DNA of 64,000 bases from Pseudomonas cremoricolorata (GCF_000759535.1 NZ_CP009455.1:1116001-1180000); one strand, 5' to 3'. Positions 44,401 to 52,630 are shown, counted from the stretch's first letter. Translations and numbers: made by a program. The notes: a model not told the origin generated them from the letters alone.

Positions 44401-46775
44401 AAACTCGCCTGAGCCTGCTGGCGCTGAGCGTCGTGCTGACCCTGGCCGCCTGTGTCGGCGTCTACCTCTATCAGAAACAACCACAACGCCAAGGCGACAT
44501 ACGCCTGGCCGGCTTGCAGGCGCCGGTGCAGGTCGACTACGACGCCCGCGGCGTGCCGCATCTCCAGGCGCAGAACGAGGCTGACCTGTACCGAGCGCTG
44601 GGCTATGTGCACGCCCAGGATCGCCTGTTCCAGATGGAGCTGATGCGCCGCCTCGCCCGTGGCGAACTGGCCGAAGTACTCGGCAAGGCCCTGGTGCCCA
44701 CCGATGCGCTGTTTCGCAGCCTGCGCATCGCCGAACGCGCCACGCGCATGGCGCAACGTCAGGACCGCCAGGGCGCCACCTGGCAGGCGCTGCAGGCCTA
44801 CCTCCAGGGCGTCAACGCCTGGCAGGCCGAACACCGGCCGATGGAATTCGACCTGCTCGGCATCACTCCGCGCCCATTCACCGCCGAGGACACCTTCAGC
44901 ATTGCCGGCTACCTGGCCTACAGCTTCGCGGCGGCGTTTCGCACCGAACCTGCGCTGACCTACATTCGTGACCAACTGGGCAGCGACTATCTGCGGGTGT
45001 TCGATCTCGACTGGCAGCCCACCGGTAGCGTCGCCGCCCCCTTGGCCACTGCCGACTGGCGCGGCCTCGAACACTTGGCGCGGACCAGCCATGAGGCCCT
45101 GCAGCTCACCGGCATCGCCCAGTTCGAAGGCAGCAACGCCTGGGCGGTGTCTGGCAGCCATACCCGCAGCGGCAAGCCGCTGCTGGCCGGCGACCCGCAC
45201 ATCAGCTTCGCCGTGCCGTCGGTGTGGTACGAGGCCGAGCTGAGCGCGCCAGGCTTCAACCTCTATGGCCATCACCTGGCGCTGACGCCGTTCGCCCTGC
45301 TCGGGCACAACGCCGAGTTCGCCTGGAGCCTGACCATGTTCCAGAACGATGACGTCGACCTTGTCCGCGAGCAGGTCAATCCAGCCAACAGCGAGCAGGT
45401 GCTGATCGACGGGCGCTGGCAACTCCTCGAACGCCGCGCCGAATCGATTGCCGTCAAAGGTGAGCCAGCGCAGGTGATCGAACTGCGCCGTTCGGCCCAC
45501 GGCCCGATCGTCAATCGCGTGCTGGGCGACAGCGCAGGCGATGCGCCGATTGCCCTATGGTGGGCGTTTCTGGAAACCGAAAACCCTATTCTCGACGGCT
45601 TCTACCAGATCAACCGCGCCGCCTCGCTGACGCAGATGCGCGAAGCGGCGAGCAAAATCCACGCTCCGGGGTTGAATCTGGTGTGGGCCAACGCCGCTGG
45701 CGACATCGGCTGGTGGGCCGCGGCGCAGTTGCCGATTCGCCCCGACGGGGTCAATCCGGCGTTCCTTCTCGACGGCAGCAGCCACGCCGCCGACAAGCTG
45801 GGCTTTCGCCCCTTCAGCGACAACCCGCAGGAGGAAAACCCGGCGCGCGGCTATGTGGTTTCGGCCAACGCACAGCCGCCTGGCGAGGTCGCCATCCCCG
45901 GCTACTACAACCTGGCCGACCGCGGCCGCCGCCTCGACCAGCGTCTGCGCGAAGGCGGCACGCAGTGGGACACCGCGCGCAGCCAGGCGCTGCAACGCGA
46001 GGTCGGCAGCGACTACGGCCCGCGCACCCTGGCACCGCTGCTGCCGACCTTGCGCCGGGTGGCCGAGGGTGATCGGCAACAGGCACTGGTTCAGGCCTTG
46101 GCAGACTGGCAAGGCGACTACCCGCTGGAGTCCACGGCGGCCACGCTGTTCAACCAGTTCCTCTATGAGCTGGCCTTCGCCGCCCTGCATGACGAGCTGG
46201 GCGACACCTGGTTCGAGGTGCTGCTGGGCACCCGCGCCATCGATGCCGCGCTGCCGCGCCTGGCAGCCGATGCCAGCTCACCCTGGTGGCAGAACCGCCA
46301 TGAGCCATCGGCAAGTGGGCGCGAGGCGGTGGTGCGCCTGGCCTGGCAACGCAGCCTGAGCCACCTGCAAGCGCTCTATGGGGAGGATCCGGCAGGCTGG
46401 CACTGGGGCCAGGCACACACCCTCACCCACCACCACCCGCTGGGGGCGAAAAAACCGCTGAACCTGCTGCTGGACATCGGCCCGTTCGAAGCACCGGGCA
46501 GCCACGAAGTGCCGAACAATCTATCGGCAAAAATCGGCCCGGCGCCCTGGCCCGTCACTTATGGCCCCTCGACGCGGCGGGTGATCGACTTCGCCCACCC
46601 GCAGCTGGCACGCACCCTCAACCCGGTCGGCCAGAGCGGTGTGCCCTTCGACCGCCACTACGCCGACCAGGCCCAGGCATACATAACTGGACAAGATTTC
46701 CCGGCGCGCCAACCCACGGAGGATGGCCAGAGCACGCTACGCTTGCTCCCCGCCAACCCTAGCCAACAGGAATAG
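44397..46775 (+). CDS. Penicillin-acylase-family (acyl-homoserine-lactone acylase-like) enzyme
   Basis: An Ntn-hydrolase precursor of 792 aa. The N-terminus is hydrophobic and contains LAAC near residue 16-19, a possible lipobox. VDYDARGVPHLQAQNEADLY and YVHAQDRLFQMELMRRLARG are family hallmarks. The autoprocessing site is EGSNAWAVSG, with Ser246 becoming the N-terminal nucleophile of the beta subunit. GHNAEFAWSLT and HGPIVNR follow. Relatives PvdQ, QuiP and HacB cleave acyl-homoserine lactones or siderophore precursors. Position near serA recalls HacB of P. aeruginosa, but that link is from memory. It is coupled to the thioredoxin-like gene and followed after 6 bases by a hydrolase. Confidence 0.9.
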   Translation: MKTRLSLLALSVVLTLAACVGVYLYQKQPQRQGDIRLAGLQAPVQVDYDARGVPHLQAQNEADLYRALGYVHAQDRLFQMELMRRLARGELAEVLGKALVPTDALFRSLRIAERATRMAQRQDRQGATWQALQAYLQGVNAWQAEHRPMEFDLLGITPRPFTAEDTFSIAGYLAYSFAAAFRTEPALTYIRDQLGSDYLRVFDLDWQPTGSVAAPLATADWRGLEHLARTSHEALQLTGIAQFEGSNAWAVSGSHTRSGKPLLAGDPHISFAVPSVWYEAELSAPGFNLYGHHLALTPFALLGHNAEFAWSLTMFQNDDVDLVREQVNPANSEQVLIDGRWQLLERRAESIAVKGEPAQVIELRRSAHGPIVNRVLGDSAGDAPIALWWAFLETENPILDGFYQINRAASLTQMREAASKIHAPGLNLVWANAAGDIGWWAAAQLPIRPDGVNPAFLLDGSSHAADKLGFRPFSDNPQEENPARGYVVSANAQPPGEVAIPGYYNLADRGRRLDQRLREGGTQWDTARSQALQREVGSDYGPRTLAPLLPTLRRVAEGDRQQALVQALADWQGDYPLESTAATLFNQFLYELAFAALHDELGDTWFEVLLGTRAIDAALPRLAADASSPWWQNRHEPSASGREAVVRLAWQRSLSHLQALYGEDPAGWHWGQAHTLTHHHPLGAKKPLNLLLDIGPFEAPGSHEVPNNLSAKIGPAPWPVTYGPSTRRVIDFAHPQLARTLNPVGQSGVPFDRHYADQAQAYITGQDFPARQPTEDGQSTLRLLPANPSQQE

Positions 46776-46781
46776 CCCGCC

Positions 46782-47603
46782 ATGGACAAACACTTCATCG
46801 ACATCGAAGGCGCACGCCTGAGCTACGTCGACCAAGGCCAGGGGCCGGTCGTGCTGATGGGGCACAGCTACCTGTGGTCTGCCGAAATGTGGGCACCGCA
46901 GGTCGAAGCCCTGTCTACCCGCTATCGAGTGATCGTCCCGGAGCTCTGGGGCCATGGTGATTCGGCACCGCCACCGCCCGGCACCACCGACATGGCCGCC
47001 CTGGCGCGCCAGTACCTGCAACTGCTCGACGCCCTGAGCATCAGCCGCTGCCATGTCGTCGGGCTGTCGGTGGGCGGGATGTGGGGCGTGCACCTGGCCC
47101 TTGCGCACCCGTCGCGAGTCGATCGTCTGGTGCTGATGGACACCTACCTGGGCGCTGAACCCGACCCCACCCGCGAGCGCTATTTCGCCCTGCTCGACGC
47201 CGCTTCCCAAGCCGGTGAGTTCACCGACCCGTTGCTGGACATCATCGTGCCGATCTTCTTCCACGCCGGTGGCGCAACGGTACCTGAAGTGCGCGAGCGC
47301 TTTCGCAGCGATTTGAAAGCCTTCAGCGCCGAGACCATCCGCAATAGCATCGACCCCTTGGGCCGGCTGATCTTCGGTCGGGAAAACCTGCTTGAACAGC
47401 TCAGCCAACTGCCTGCCGAGCGCAGCATCGTTCTGGGTGGCGATCAGGACATCCCGCGTCCACCCGCCGAAGCCAATGAAATGTCCCGTCTGATCGGCTG
47501 TCTGGCGGCGCAGATACCCGATGCCGGGCACATCTCCAGCCTCGAGAACCCCAGGGTGATCAATGATTTTCTGCTGAACTGGCTGCCGCGCGCGGCGGGC
47601 TGA
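46782..47603 (+). CDS. Alpha/beta hydrolase (esterase/haloperoxidase-like)
   Basis: A cytoplasmic serine hydrolase of 273 aa with MGHSYLWSAEMW (oxyanion region), PELWGHGDSAPP, nucleophile elbow GLSVGG (Ser about residue 93), acid in LGGDQDIPRP and catalytic His in PDAGHISSLENP. This is the common fold-family pattern of esterases and AHL lactonase-like hydrolases; the substrate is not determined. It begins 6 bases after the acylase stop, completing a three-gene operon. Confidence 0.85.
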   Translation: MDKHFIDIEGARLSYVDQGQGPVVLMGHSYLWSAEMWAPQVEALSTRYRVIVPELWGHGDSAPPPPGTTDMAALARQYLQLLDALSISRCHVVGLSVGGMWGVHLALAHPSRVDRLVLMDTYLGAEPDPTRERYFALLDAASQAGEFTDPLLDIIVPIFFHAGGATVPEVRERFRSDLKAFSAETIRNSIDPLGRLIFGRENLLEQLSQLPAERSIVLGGDQDIPRPPAEANEMSRLIGCLAAQIPDAGHISSLENPRVINDFLLNWLPRAAG

Positions 47604-47617
47604 GTGGCGGCAGGCGC

Positions 47618-47677
47618 CCCACAGGTGCCGTGCACACACTGTGGGGGGCCGCTTGCGTTCGCTGCGGGGGCAGCGAA
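47618..47677. terminator. Two adjacent hairpins between convergent genes
   Basis: CCCCACA...TGTGGGG (47619-47646 region) and the perfect stem TTCGCTGC-GGGG-GCAGCGAA (47658-47677) fill the short gap between the hydrolase and the convergent metQ. No T run follows either stem. They probably slow or end transcription from both sides. Confidence 0.45.
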
Positions 47678-47686
47678 GCGGTGGGA

Positions 47687-48472
47687 TCAGAACGCGGGCA
47701 GTACCGCGCCCTGGTATTTCTTCTCGATGAAGGTTTTCACTTCAGGGCTGGTCAGGGCCTTGGCCAGTTTCTGCATGGCATCGCTGTCCTTGTTGTCCGG
47801 GCGAGCCACCAGGAAGTTGACGTACGGCGAGTCGCTGCCTTCGATGACCAGCGCATCCTTGGCCGGGTTCAAGCCCGCTTCCAGGGCATAGTTGGTGTTG
47901 ATCATGTCCAGGTCGACCTGGTCGAGAACCCGCGGCAGCATGGCCGATTCCAGCTCACGGAATTTCAGCTGCTTGTCGTTCTTGACGATGTCCTTGGGGG
48001 TCGCCAGGGCATTGTTCGGGTCTTTCAGGGTGATCAACCCGGCTTTTTGCAGCAGCAGCAAGGCGCGGCCGCTGTTGCTGCCCTCGTTGGGAATGGCGAC
48101 GGTGGCGCCTTGCTTGAGCTCGTCAAGGCTCTTGACCTTCTTGGAGTAGCCACCGAAGGGTTCGACGTGCACGCCGACCACGGTCACCAAGTTGGTGCCT
48201 TTGCCTTCGTTGAAGTTCTTCAGGTACGGCAAGGTCTGGAAGTAGTTGGCATCCAAACGCTTCTGGTCGACCTGTACGTTGGGCTGCACGTAGTCGGTGA
48301 AGACCTTGATTTCCAGGTCCACGCCTTCTTTGGCCAGGGTTGGCTTGATCAGCTCGAGGATCTCGGCATGCGGCACCGGGGTGGCAGCCACCACCAGTTT
48401 TTCAGCCGCCGAGGCCAGGCCAGTGAATGCGAGGGCAGCGGCCAGGGCCGTGGTCAGCAACGTCTTCTTCAT
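47687..48472 (-). CDS. MetQ/NlpA-family methionine-type substrate-binding protein
   Basis: A protein of 261 aa with a signal peptide ending ASA (about residue 23) and no lipobox Cys at the cleavage site. The mature part begins EKLVVAATPVPHAEILE, then QVDQKRLDANYFQTLPYL, ATVAIPNEGSNSGRALLLLQ and NTNYALEAGLNP, all MetQ/NlpA signatures. It would bind methionine or another sulfur compound in the periplasm. The ATPase and permease genes (metN, metI) are not adjacent, so this is an orphan binding protein. AAGGA precedes the ATG. A conserved 12-mer upstream is shared with the hydrolase gene at 50.2 kb. Confidence 0.88.
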   Translation of the reverse strand: MKKTLLTTALAAALAFTGLASAAEKLVVAATPVPHAEILELIKPTLAKEGVDLEIKVFTDYVQPNVQVDQKRLDANYFQTLPYLKNFNEGKGTNLVTVVGVHVEPFGGYSKKVKSLDELKQGATVAIPNEGSNSGRALLLLQKAGLITLKDPNNALATPKDIVKNDKQLKFRELESAMLPRVLDQVDLDMINTNYALEAGLNPAKDALVIEGSDSPYVNFLVARPDNKDSDAMQKLAKALTSPEVKTFIEKKYQGAVLPAF

Positions 48473-48590
48473 GATGTTCCTTGAAAGTGTGCGAGTACGG
48501 GGTCGACAACGTGGGCCGGGCGCCGCTAAGGGGCCGGCATGAAGCGGACGATACCGGTAATACTTATGCCTTAACAATATATTTTGATTT

Positions 48591-48602
48591 GCTTCTTATT
48601 CC
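48591..48602 (-). promoter_or_regulatory. Shared 12-mer upstream of the metQ-like gene
   Basis: GGAATAAGAAGC lies on the minus strand in an AT-rich stretch about 120 bases upstream of the metQ-like ATG and just after the stop of the sigma-54-type regulator. The identical 12-mer occurs on the plus strand at 50312-50323. Two copies in the upstream regions of neighbouring genes suggest a regulator site; a CysB-type sulfur-starvation activator is the obvious guess. Confidence 0.5.
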
Positions 48603-48609
48603 AAATTAA

Positions 48610-49599
48610 TCAGTCGTTATTCCTGTTGCTCCTGCTGCCCGCAACGCCCTGCCCCGACTCGCCGAATTCAAGCTGCGCCAGTGCCTGACGCAGGGTGTCG
48701 CGCAGGCGTTCCAGGGTCTGCGGCTCGCGGCTGGCGCCGAGTTGCGCCGCTTTGGCTGCCAGCTGTTCGATGGGGTCGGCAGGGGGCAACCCGAGGTGTT
48801 CAGGCAGCACTTCAGGTCCGTGGCTGACCAACAGGGCAAAGTGGATGACGTTTTCCAGCTCGCGGGTATTACCGGGCCAGTCATACCCTTCCAGCACCAA
48901 CTGTGCCGCTTCGCTCAGCAAAGGAACAGGCCGGTCGAGTCGCGCGCTGTAGATGCCTACGAAGTATTCGGCAAGCGGCAGGATGTCACCGACCCGCGCG
49001 CGCAGCGCTGGCAGTTGCAGCTCGCCCTCATGCAAATAGTGATACAGCCGCTCGTTGAACAGGCCAGCGCGCACCGCATCGGCAAGGTCGATGCTCGACG
49101 CCGCCACCAGCCGCACATCCACCGCCTGCGGGCGCTGCGCGCCAACGCGGGTGACCTCGCGGTTTTCCAGGGCGGCGAGCAACTTGCCCTGAATCGCCAG
49201 CGGCAGGTCGGCGATTTCATCCAGATACAACGTGCCGCCGTTGGCCGAGCCGAACCAGCCGGCGCGGCCACTGGCCGTGCCGCCATGGCTGCCGGCGCTG
49301 TAGCCGAACAGCTCGGCATCGGCATAGGTCGGGCTGATCGCCGCGCAGTTGACTGAAACGAACAGCCCTGCCCGGTCGCTGGCCCGGTGGATCTGCCGCG
49401 CCAACAGCTCCTTGCCACTGCCGGTCTCACCGCGAATCAGCACCGGCAAAGGCTGCGGCGCCAGGCGTTCGAGCTGGTAACGCAGTTGCTGCGAGCGCGG
49501 GTCGACGAACACCAGCGCCTTGGCGCGAATGCTCAGCGGGCTTTTGTCCAGTTCGGGAAAGGTCAGCAGTGGCTGGCCGAAGGTGTTGTGGAACGGCAT
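48610..49599 (-). CDS. Sigma-54-activator-like AAA+ protein lacking GAFTGA and HTH (SfnR-like)
   Basis: A protein of 329 aa consisting mainly of an AAA+ domain. Walker A is IRGETGSGKELL and Walker B GGTLYLDEIADLP; GYDWPGNTRELENVIHFA is also typical. The GAFTGA loop that contacts sigma-54 is replaced by GYSAGSHGGTASG. After the helical region (residue about 300) the usual Fis-type HTH is missing and the chain ends in a Gln/Ser/Arg/Asn-rich tail. There is no receiver domain. Family resemblance is to SfnR-like regulators of sulfur-compound use. ATG 49599 has GGGAG upstream; GTG 49614 is less likely. It may be a co-regulator or a decaying activator. Confidence 0.8.
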   Translation of the reverse strand: MPFHNTFGQPLLTFPELDKSPLSIRAKALVFVDPRSQQLRYQLERLAPQPLPVLIRGETGSGKELLARQIHRASDRAGLFVSVNCAAISPTYADAELFGYSAGSHGGTASGRAGWFGSANGGTLYLDEIADLPLAIQGKLLAALENREVTRVGAQRPQAVDVRLVAASSIDLADAVRAGLFNERLYHYLHEGELQLPALRARVGDILPLAEYFVGIYSARLDRPVPLLSEAAQLVLEGYDWPGNTRELENVIHFALLVSHGPEVLPEHLGLPPADPIEQLAAKAAQLGASREPQTLERLRDTLRQALAQLEFGESGQGVAGSRSNRNND

Positions 49600-49665
49600 G
49601 TGAACTCCCACCACGGCGTCGGTGGCCCTGGCGTGTACGGGGAAAACGGTGATGGCAGAGGCGCG

Positions 49666-50247
49666 TCAGGCGCGGCGCAGGCTGCGCTGTTCGGCCCGGC
49701 CCTGCAATCGATAGAGGTAGGCGAAGCCCTGTTCCCAGCACTCGTGCCCGGACTTGACGTTGATGTGCCCGGCGCTGGCCAACAAGCCCACCTCGGCACC
49801 CCAGTCCTGGGCCAGGCACATCGCCCGTGGCACGCTGACGGCTGGGTCGTTATCGGAACTCACCACATGGGTGGCGAACGGCAGGCGCTGCCTTGGAATC
49901 GGTGCGAAGTTGCGCAGCGCAGCGGCGCAGCCAGGGCGCTCGACGTCGGCAGGCGCCACCAGCAATGCCGCGCGCACCCGGCGCAGCAGGGTCGGGCTGG
50001 CCTGTGCGGCCCAGTGCGCCACGGTGACGCAACCCAGGCTATGGGCTACCAGAATCACCGGCGAGCGCTCGGCGGAGATCGCCTGCTCCAGCGCCGACAC
50101 CCAGTCCTCGCGCTGCGGGGTGAACCAGTCGAGTTGCTCGACCCGCGCGCTGTTAGGCAGGGTACGCTGCCAGTGACTCTGCCAATGGTTGTCTGGCGAT
50201 CCTTGCCAGCCCGGCACGATCAGATAGCGGATCGACTCATTGCGCAT
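49666..50247 (-). CDS. RBBP9/YdeN-family serine hydrolase
   Basis: A small protein of 193 aa. Family signatures are LIVPGWQGSPDNHWQSHW at the start, VAHSLGCVTVAHW with the nucleophilic Ser (about residue 71), and SAGHINVKSGHE with the catalytic His. Bacterial members are esterases of unknown physiological substrate. A very good ribosome site (GGGAGG) precedes ATG. It lies 66 bases upstream of the AAA+ regulator on the same strand, so the two may be co-transcribed from the promoter region at 50.25-50.33 kb. Confidence 0.87.
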   Translation of the reverse strand: MRNESIRYLIVPGWQGSPDNHWQSHWQRTLPNSARVEQLDWFTPQREDWVSALEQAISAERSPVILVAHSLGCVTVAHWAAQASPTLLRRVRAALLVAPADVERPGCAAALRNFAPIPRQRLPFATHVVSSDNDPAVSVPRAMCLAQDWGAEVGLLASAGHINVKSGHECWEQGFAYLYRLQGRAEQRSLRRA

Positions 50248-50311
50248 GGGTACGCCTCCCTAACGTATGCATTGATGTGGCCGATTATAAAGGTGGTGAT
50301 ATATGCGTAAA

Positions 50312-50323
50312 GGAATAAGAAGC
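50312..50323 (+). promoter_or_regulatory. Second copy of the shared 12-mer, upstream of the RBBP9-like gene
   Basis: GGAATAAGAAGC sits 65 bases upstream of the RBBP9-like start, in AT-rich sequence, in the opposite orientation relative to its gene compared with the copy at 48591-48602. A LysR-type dyad site can work in either orientation. Confidence 0.5.
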
Positions 50324-50351
50324 TATTTGTTAATAACCATAAATCCAGATC

Positions 50352-50386
50352 AAAAAAGGGCCGACCTCTGCCAAGAGACCGACCCT
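50352..50386 (-). terminator. Rho-independent terminator of tonB-exbB-exbD
   Basis: On the minus strand a 12-pair stem (50386-50375 with 50368-50357, three G-U pairs) with a 6-base loop is followed directly by six T (50357-50352). It lies 22 bases past the exbD stop. Confidence 0.8.
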
Positions 50387-50407
50387 CCAAGCCCTGCCTG
50401 ATTCCAC

Positions 50408-50809
50408 TCAACGCGCAGTGATCACTGCCAGCTTGCTGATTCCCGCCCGCTCGATCGCCGCCATCGCCCGCGCCACTTCGCCGTAATTCACGCCATCATC
50501 GGCCTGCAGTTGCACGCGCACCTCCGGGTCGTCGAGCTTGGCGCGCTTGAGCCGTGCTTCCAGGCCGTCGGCGGGCAGTTCATCCTTGTTGATGAACAGC
50601 GCGCCCGAGCCATCGATGCTGACCACCAGCGGGTCTTTCTGCTCGACCGGCGCCACCGCCTCGGTCTTGGGCAGGTTGATGGGAATGGCGTTGGTCAGCA
50701 GCGGCGCGGTGACGATGAACACCACCAGTAGCACCAGCATGACGTCCACCAGCGGGGTGACGTTGATTTCACTGAGGACTTCGTCACTGTCCTGGGTCGA
50801 AAAAGCCAT
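50408..50809 (-). CDS. exbD: Biopolymer transport protein ExbD
   Basis: A protein of 133 aa with one TM helix (about 15-36; PLVDVMLVLLVVFIVTAP). The conserved proton-path Asp lies in VTPLVDVM. The periplasmic part contains VVSIDGSGALFINKD. ExbD with ExbB forms the proton channel that energises TonB. It starts one base after the exbB stop and GGAGG lies upstream, so translation is coupled. Confidence 0.94.
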   Translation of the reverse strand: MAFSTQDSDEVLSEINVTPLVDVMLVLLVVFIVTAPLLTNAIPINLPKTEAVAPVEQKDPLVVSIDGSGALFINKDELPADGLEARLKRAKLDDPEVRVQLQADDGVNYGEVARAMAAIERAGISKLAVITAR

Positions 50810-50810
50810 G

Positions 50811-51533
50811 TCAGGACGCCTCCTTCACGGCTACGGCTGGGCCGGCCTGGTGCTTGTGCAAGGCTGGGTGCAGCAGCACGCGGAACGCACTCTTCTGCGC
50901 CAGGCTGTAGAAGTCGTGGGCGAAATCATCGAGGTCGGCGGTGGTCAGCTTGAGCCGGCGCAGGAAATAGTTGTAGACCAGCACTGCCGGCACGGCGACG
51001 GCGATGCCGACCCCGGTGGCCACCAGCGCAGCGCCGATTGGTCCTGCCACGGTTTCAAGGCTGGCCGAGCCTGCCGCGCTGATACCCTTGAGCGCCTCCA
51101 TGATGCCCCACACGGTGCCGAACAGGCCGATGAACGGCGACGTGGTACCGATACTGGCAACCACCGCCAGGCCGCTTTCCAGTGAGCGTCGTTCCCGCAC
51201 AATCTGTTGGCGCAAGGCGCGCTCAAGGCGGTCCTGGTGATTGATGGCGTGGCTCAGGTCGCTGGCCTGGCCGGGCTCGGCCACGGCGATGGCTGCGTAA
51301 CCTGCCTGGGCAACCCGTGCGGCGGGGCCTGGCTGTGTCTGGCTGAACTCAGCCGCAGAATCGAGGCTGGAGGCGGCCCAGAAATGGCTGTGGAAACGTT
51401 TGTCCTGACGTTTCAGGCGTATGAACTGCGTGATCTTGATCAGCGCCAGCGCCCAGGTGGCAACAGAGAAACCAACCAGCAGCCAGATGACTGCACTTTC
51501 AACGGATTCGAGGGGGGATGCCAACACGCTCAT
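50811..51533 (-). CDS. exbB: Biopolymer transport protein ExbB
   Basis: A MotA/TolQ/ExbB-family inner-membrane protein of 240 aa with three TM helices (about 14-34, 133-155, 165-190) and a large cytoplasmic loop. Signatures are VASIGTTSPFIGLFGTVWGI, KGISAAGSASLETVAGPIG and AVPAVLVYNYFLR. It houses the proton pathway with ExbD and drives TonB. It lies 36 bases after tonB with AGGAAG ahead of the ATG. The order tonB-exbB-exbD matches the tonB2-exbB1-exbD1 type of P. aeruginosa. Confidence 0.94.
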   Translation of the reverse strand: MSVLASPLESVESAVIWLLVGFSVATWALALIKITQFIRLKRQDKRFHSHFWAASSLDSAAEFSQTQPGPAARVAQAGYAAIAVAEPGQASDLSHAINHQDRLERALRQQIVRERRSLESGLAVVASIGTTSPFIGLFGTVWGIMEALKGISAAGSASLETVAGPIGAALVATGVGIAVAVPAVLVYNYFLRRLKLTTADLDDFAHDFYSLAQKSAFRVLLHPALHKHQAGPAVAVKEAS

Positions 51534-51569
51534 GATGGGGTCTTCCTATGTTCGGTCGATGGACGCCGG

Positions 51570-52370
51570 TTAACGAAGTTTGAAATCGATCGGGACGCTG
51601 ACCCAGCCCGCCTGAGCCACGTCGCCCTGCTTGGCCGGCACGAAGCTCCAGCGCTTGACCGCGGCGATGGCGGCAGCGTCCAGGGCATCGCGGCCACTGC
51701 TTTTCTGCAGCTGAATCTGTCCGGGTTTGCCGCTGGGCAACACCTCCACGCGAAGCAGCACGGTGCCTTCCCAGCCCCGACGCTGGGCCAGCTGCGGATA
51801 TTCGGGTGCCGGATTCTTCAGGTAGGCGGCATTGGCCGAAGGCGGAGTGACCGGTGCCGGTTTCGGCGCCGGCTGTGCGGGAGCAGCCGCAGGTGCTGGC
51901 GGCGGTGCCTGCACCGGCTCTGGCTGCGGCTTGGGCACGGGCTTGGCGACTGGCTTGGGCAACGGTTTGGGCTTGGGTACCGGCTTGGGCGCAGGCTTGG
52001 CAGCCAGTTCATCCACCACCGGCGGTGGCGGTGGCTCGACCACTGGCGGAGCAGGCGCGGGCGGCGGCGGTTCGACCACCGGTGGCGCCGGGGCGGCGAA
52101 CTCGATGGTCATCGGCGGAATCTGCGGGGGCACCACCGGCAGCGCCGGCGTCGGCGCCTGGCTGATCCAGTAGGCAGCCGCGCCATGCAGTGCCACTACC
52201 AGCAAACCCAGCAGCAGCTTGTCGCGGCCCTTGAGGCCGCTGAACGGCGTGCGTTGTAGACGTAGTTGAGCCAGCGGCACGCGTAGCGTGCGTCCAAGCT
52301 CGACCAGATCACCCGGCGCCGGGCGCCATGGCAGGTCGTAAGCCTTGACGGCCGTCTGGACATTACCCAT
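51570..52370 (-). CDS. tonB: TonB energy-transducing protein
   Basis: A protein of 266 aa. Unusually for TonB, about 50 residues precede the single TM anchor (about 51-70; LLLGLLVVALHGAAAYW), as in TonB2 proteins. A long Pro/Lys/Glu periplasmic spacer (about 80-180) has repeated VVEPPPPAPAPP and KPVPKP units. The C-terminal domain (about 185-266) has YPQLAQRRGWEGTVLLRV and AVKRWSFVPA. It links proton motive force to outer-membrane receptors for siderophores and vitamin B12. AGGAG is well placed. The pckA side of its upstream gap holds an AGTTATAACT palindrome but no clear Fur box. Confidence 0.92.
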   Translation of the reverse strand: MGNVQTAVKAYDLPWRPAPGDLVELGRTLRVPLAQLRLQRTPFSGLKGRDKLLLGLLVVALHGAAAYWISQAPTPALPVVPPQIPPMTIEFAAPAPPVVEPPPPAPAPPVVEPPPPPVVDELAAKPAPKPVPKPKPLPKPVAKPVPKPQPEPVQAPPPAPAAAPAQPAPKPAPVTPPSANAAYLKNPAPEYPQLAQRRGWEGTVLLRVEVLPSGKPGQIQLQKSSGRDALDAAAIAAVKRWSFVPAKQGDVAQAGWVSVPIDFKLR

Positions 52371-52476
52371 TGATCGAGCTCCTGGGGGCGTTGATTCGAA
52401 ACAGCGTGCCTTGGGGCATGCTGTGAACGAATCATCGTCAGCAGGGCTTATCGCATAAAGTAATGTTTAAAATTAA

Positions 52477-52486
52477 AGTTATAACT
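52477..52486. promoter_or_regulatory. Palindrome in the tonB upstream region
   Basis: AGTTATAACT is a perfect 10-base palindrome about 110 bases upstream of tonB in an AT-rich island (52450-52500). It could be a Zur-, Fur- or other operator; it does not match the Fur consensus well. The 307-base gap 52371-52677 contains no gene, just this AT-rich promoter-like tract and the pckA terminator. Confidence 0.3.
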
Positions 52487-52630
52487 AAAGCTGATATTTA
52501 GCGTGATCGCAGCGCCCGAAGTCGCGGATTTTCAGGGCTGGAAAGCAAAGCCATTGCATGGCATGCCTGAGCGGCATTGAAAATATACCTGACAGGCATC
52601 GTTCGGCCGCCAGCCGCTTGCCCCCTTGGA

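Noticed and set aside
48473..48590. SAM riboswitch upstream of the metQ-like gene
   Set aside because: The leader is too short and lacks the paired helices expected for SAM aptamers.
52371..52500. Fur box upstream of tonB
   Set aside because: The AT-rich tract gives only weak matches to the 19-base Fur consensus; the best palindrome is a plain 10-mer, so only a generic operator candidate is listed.
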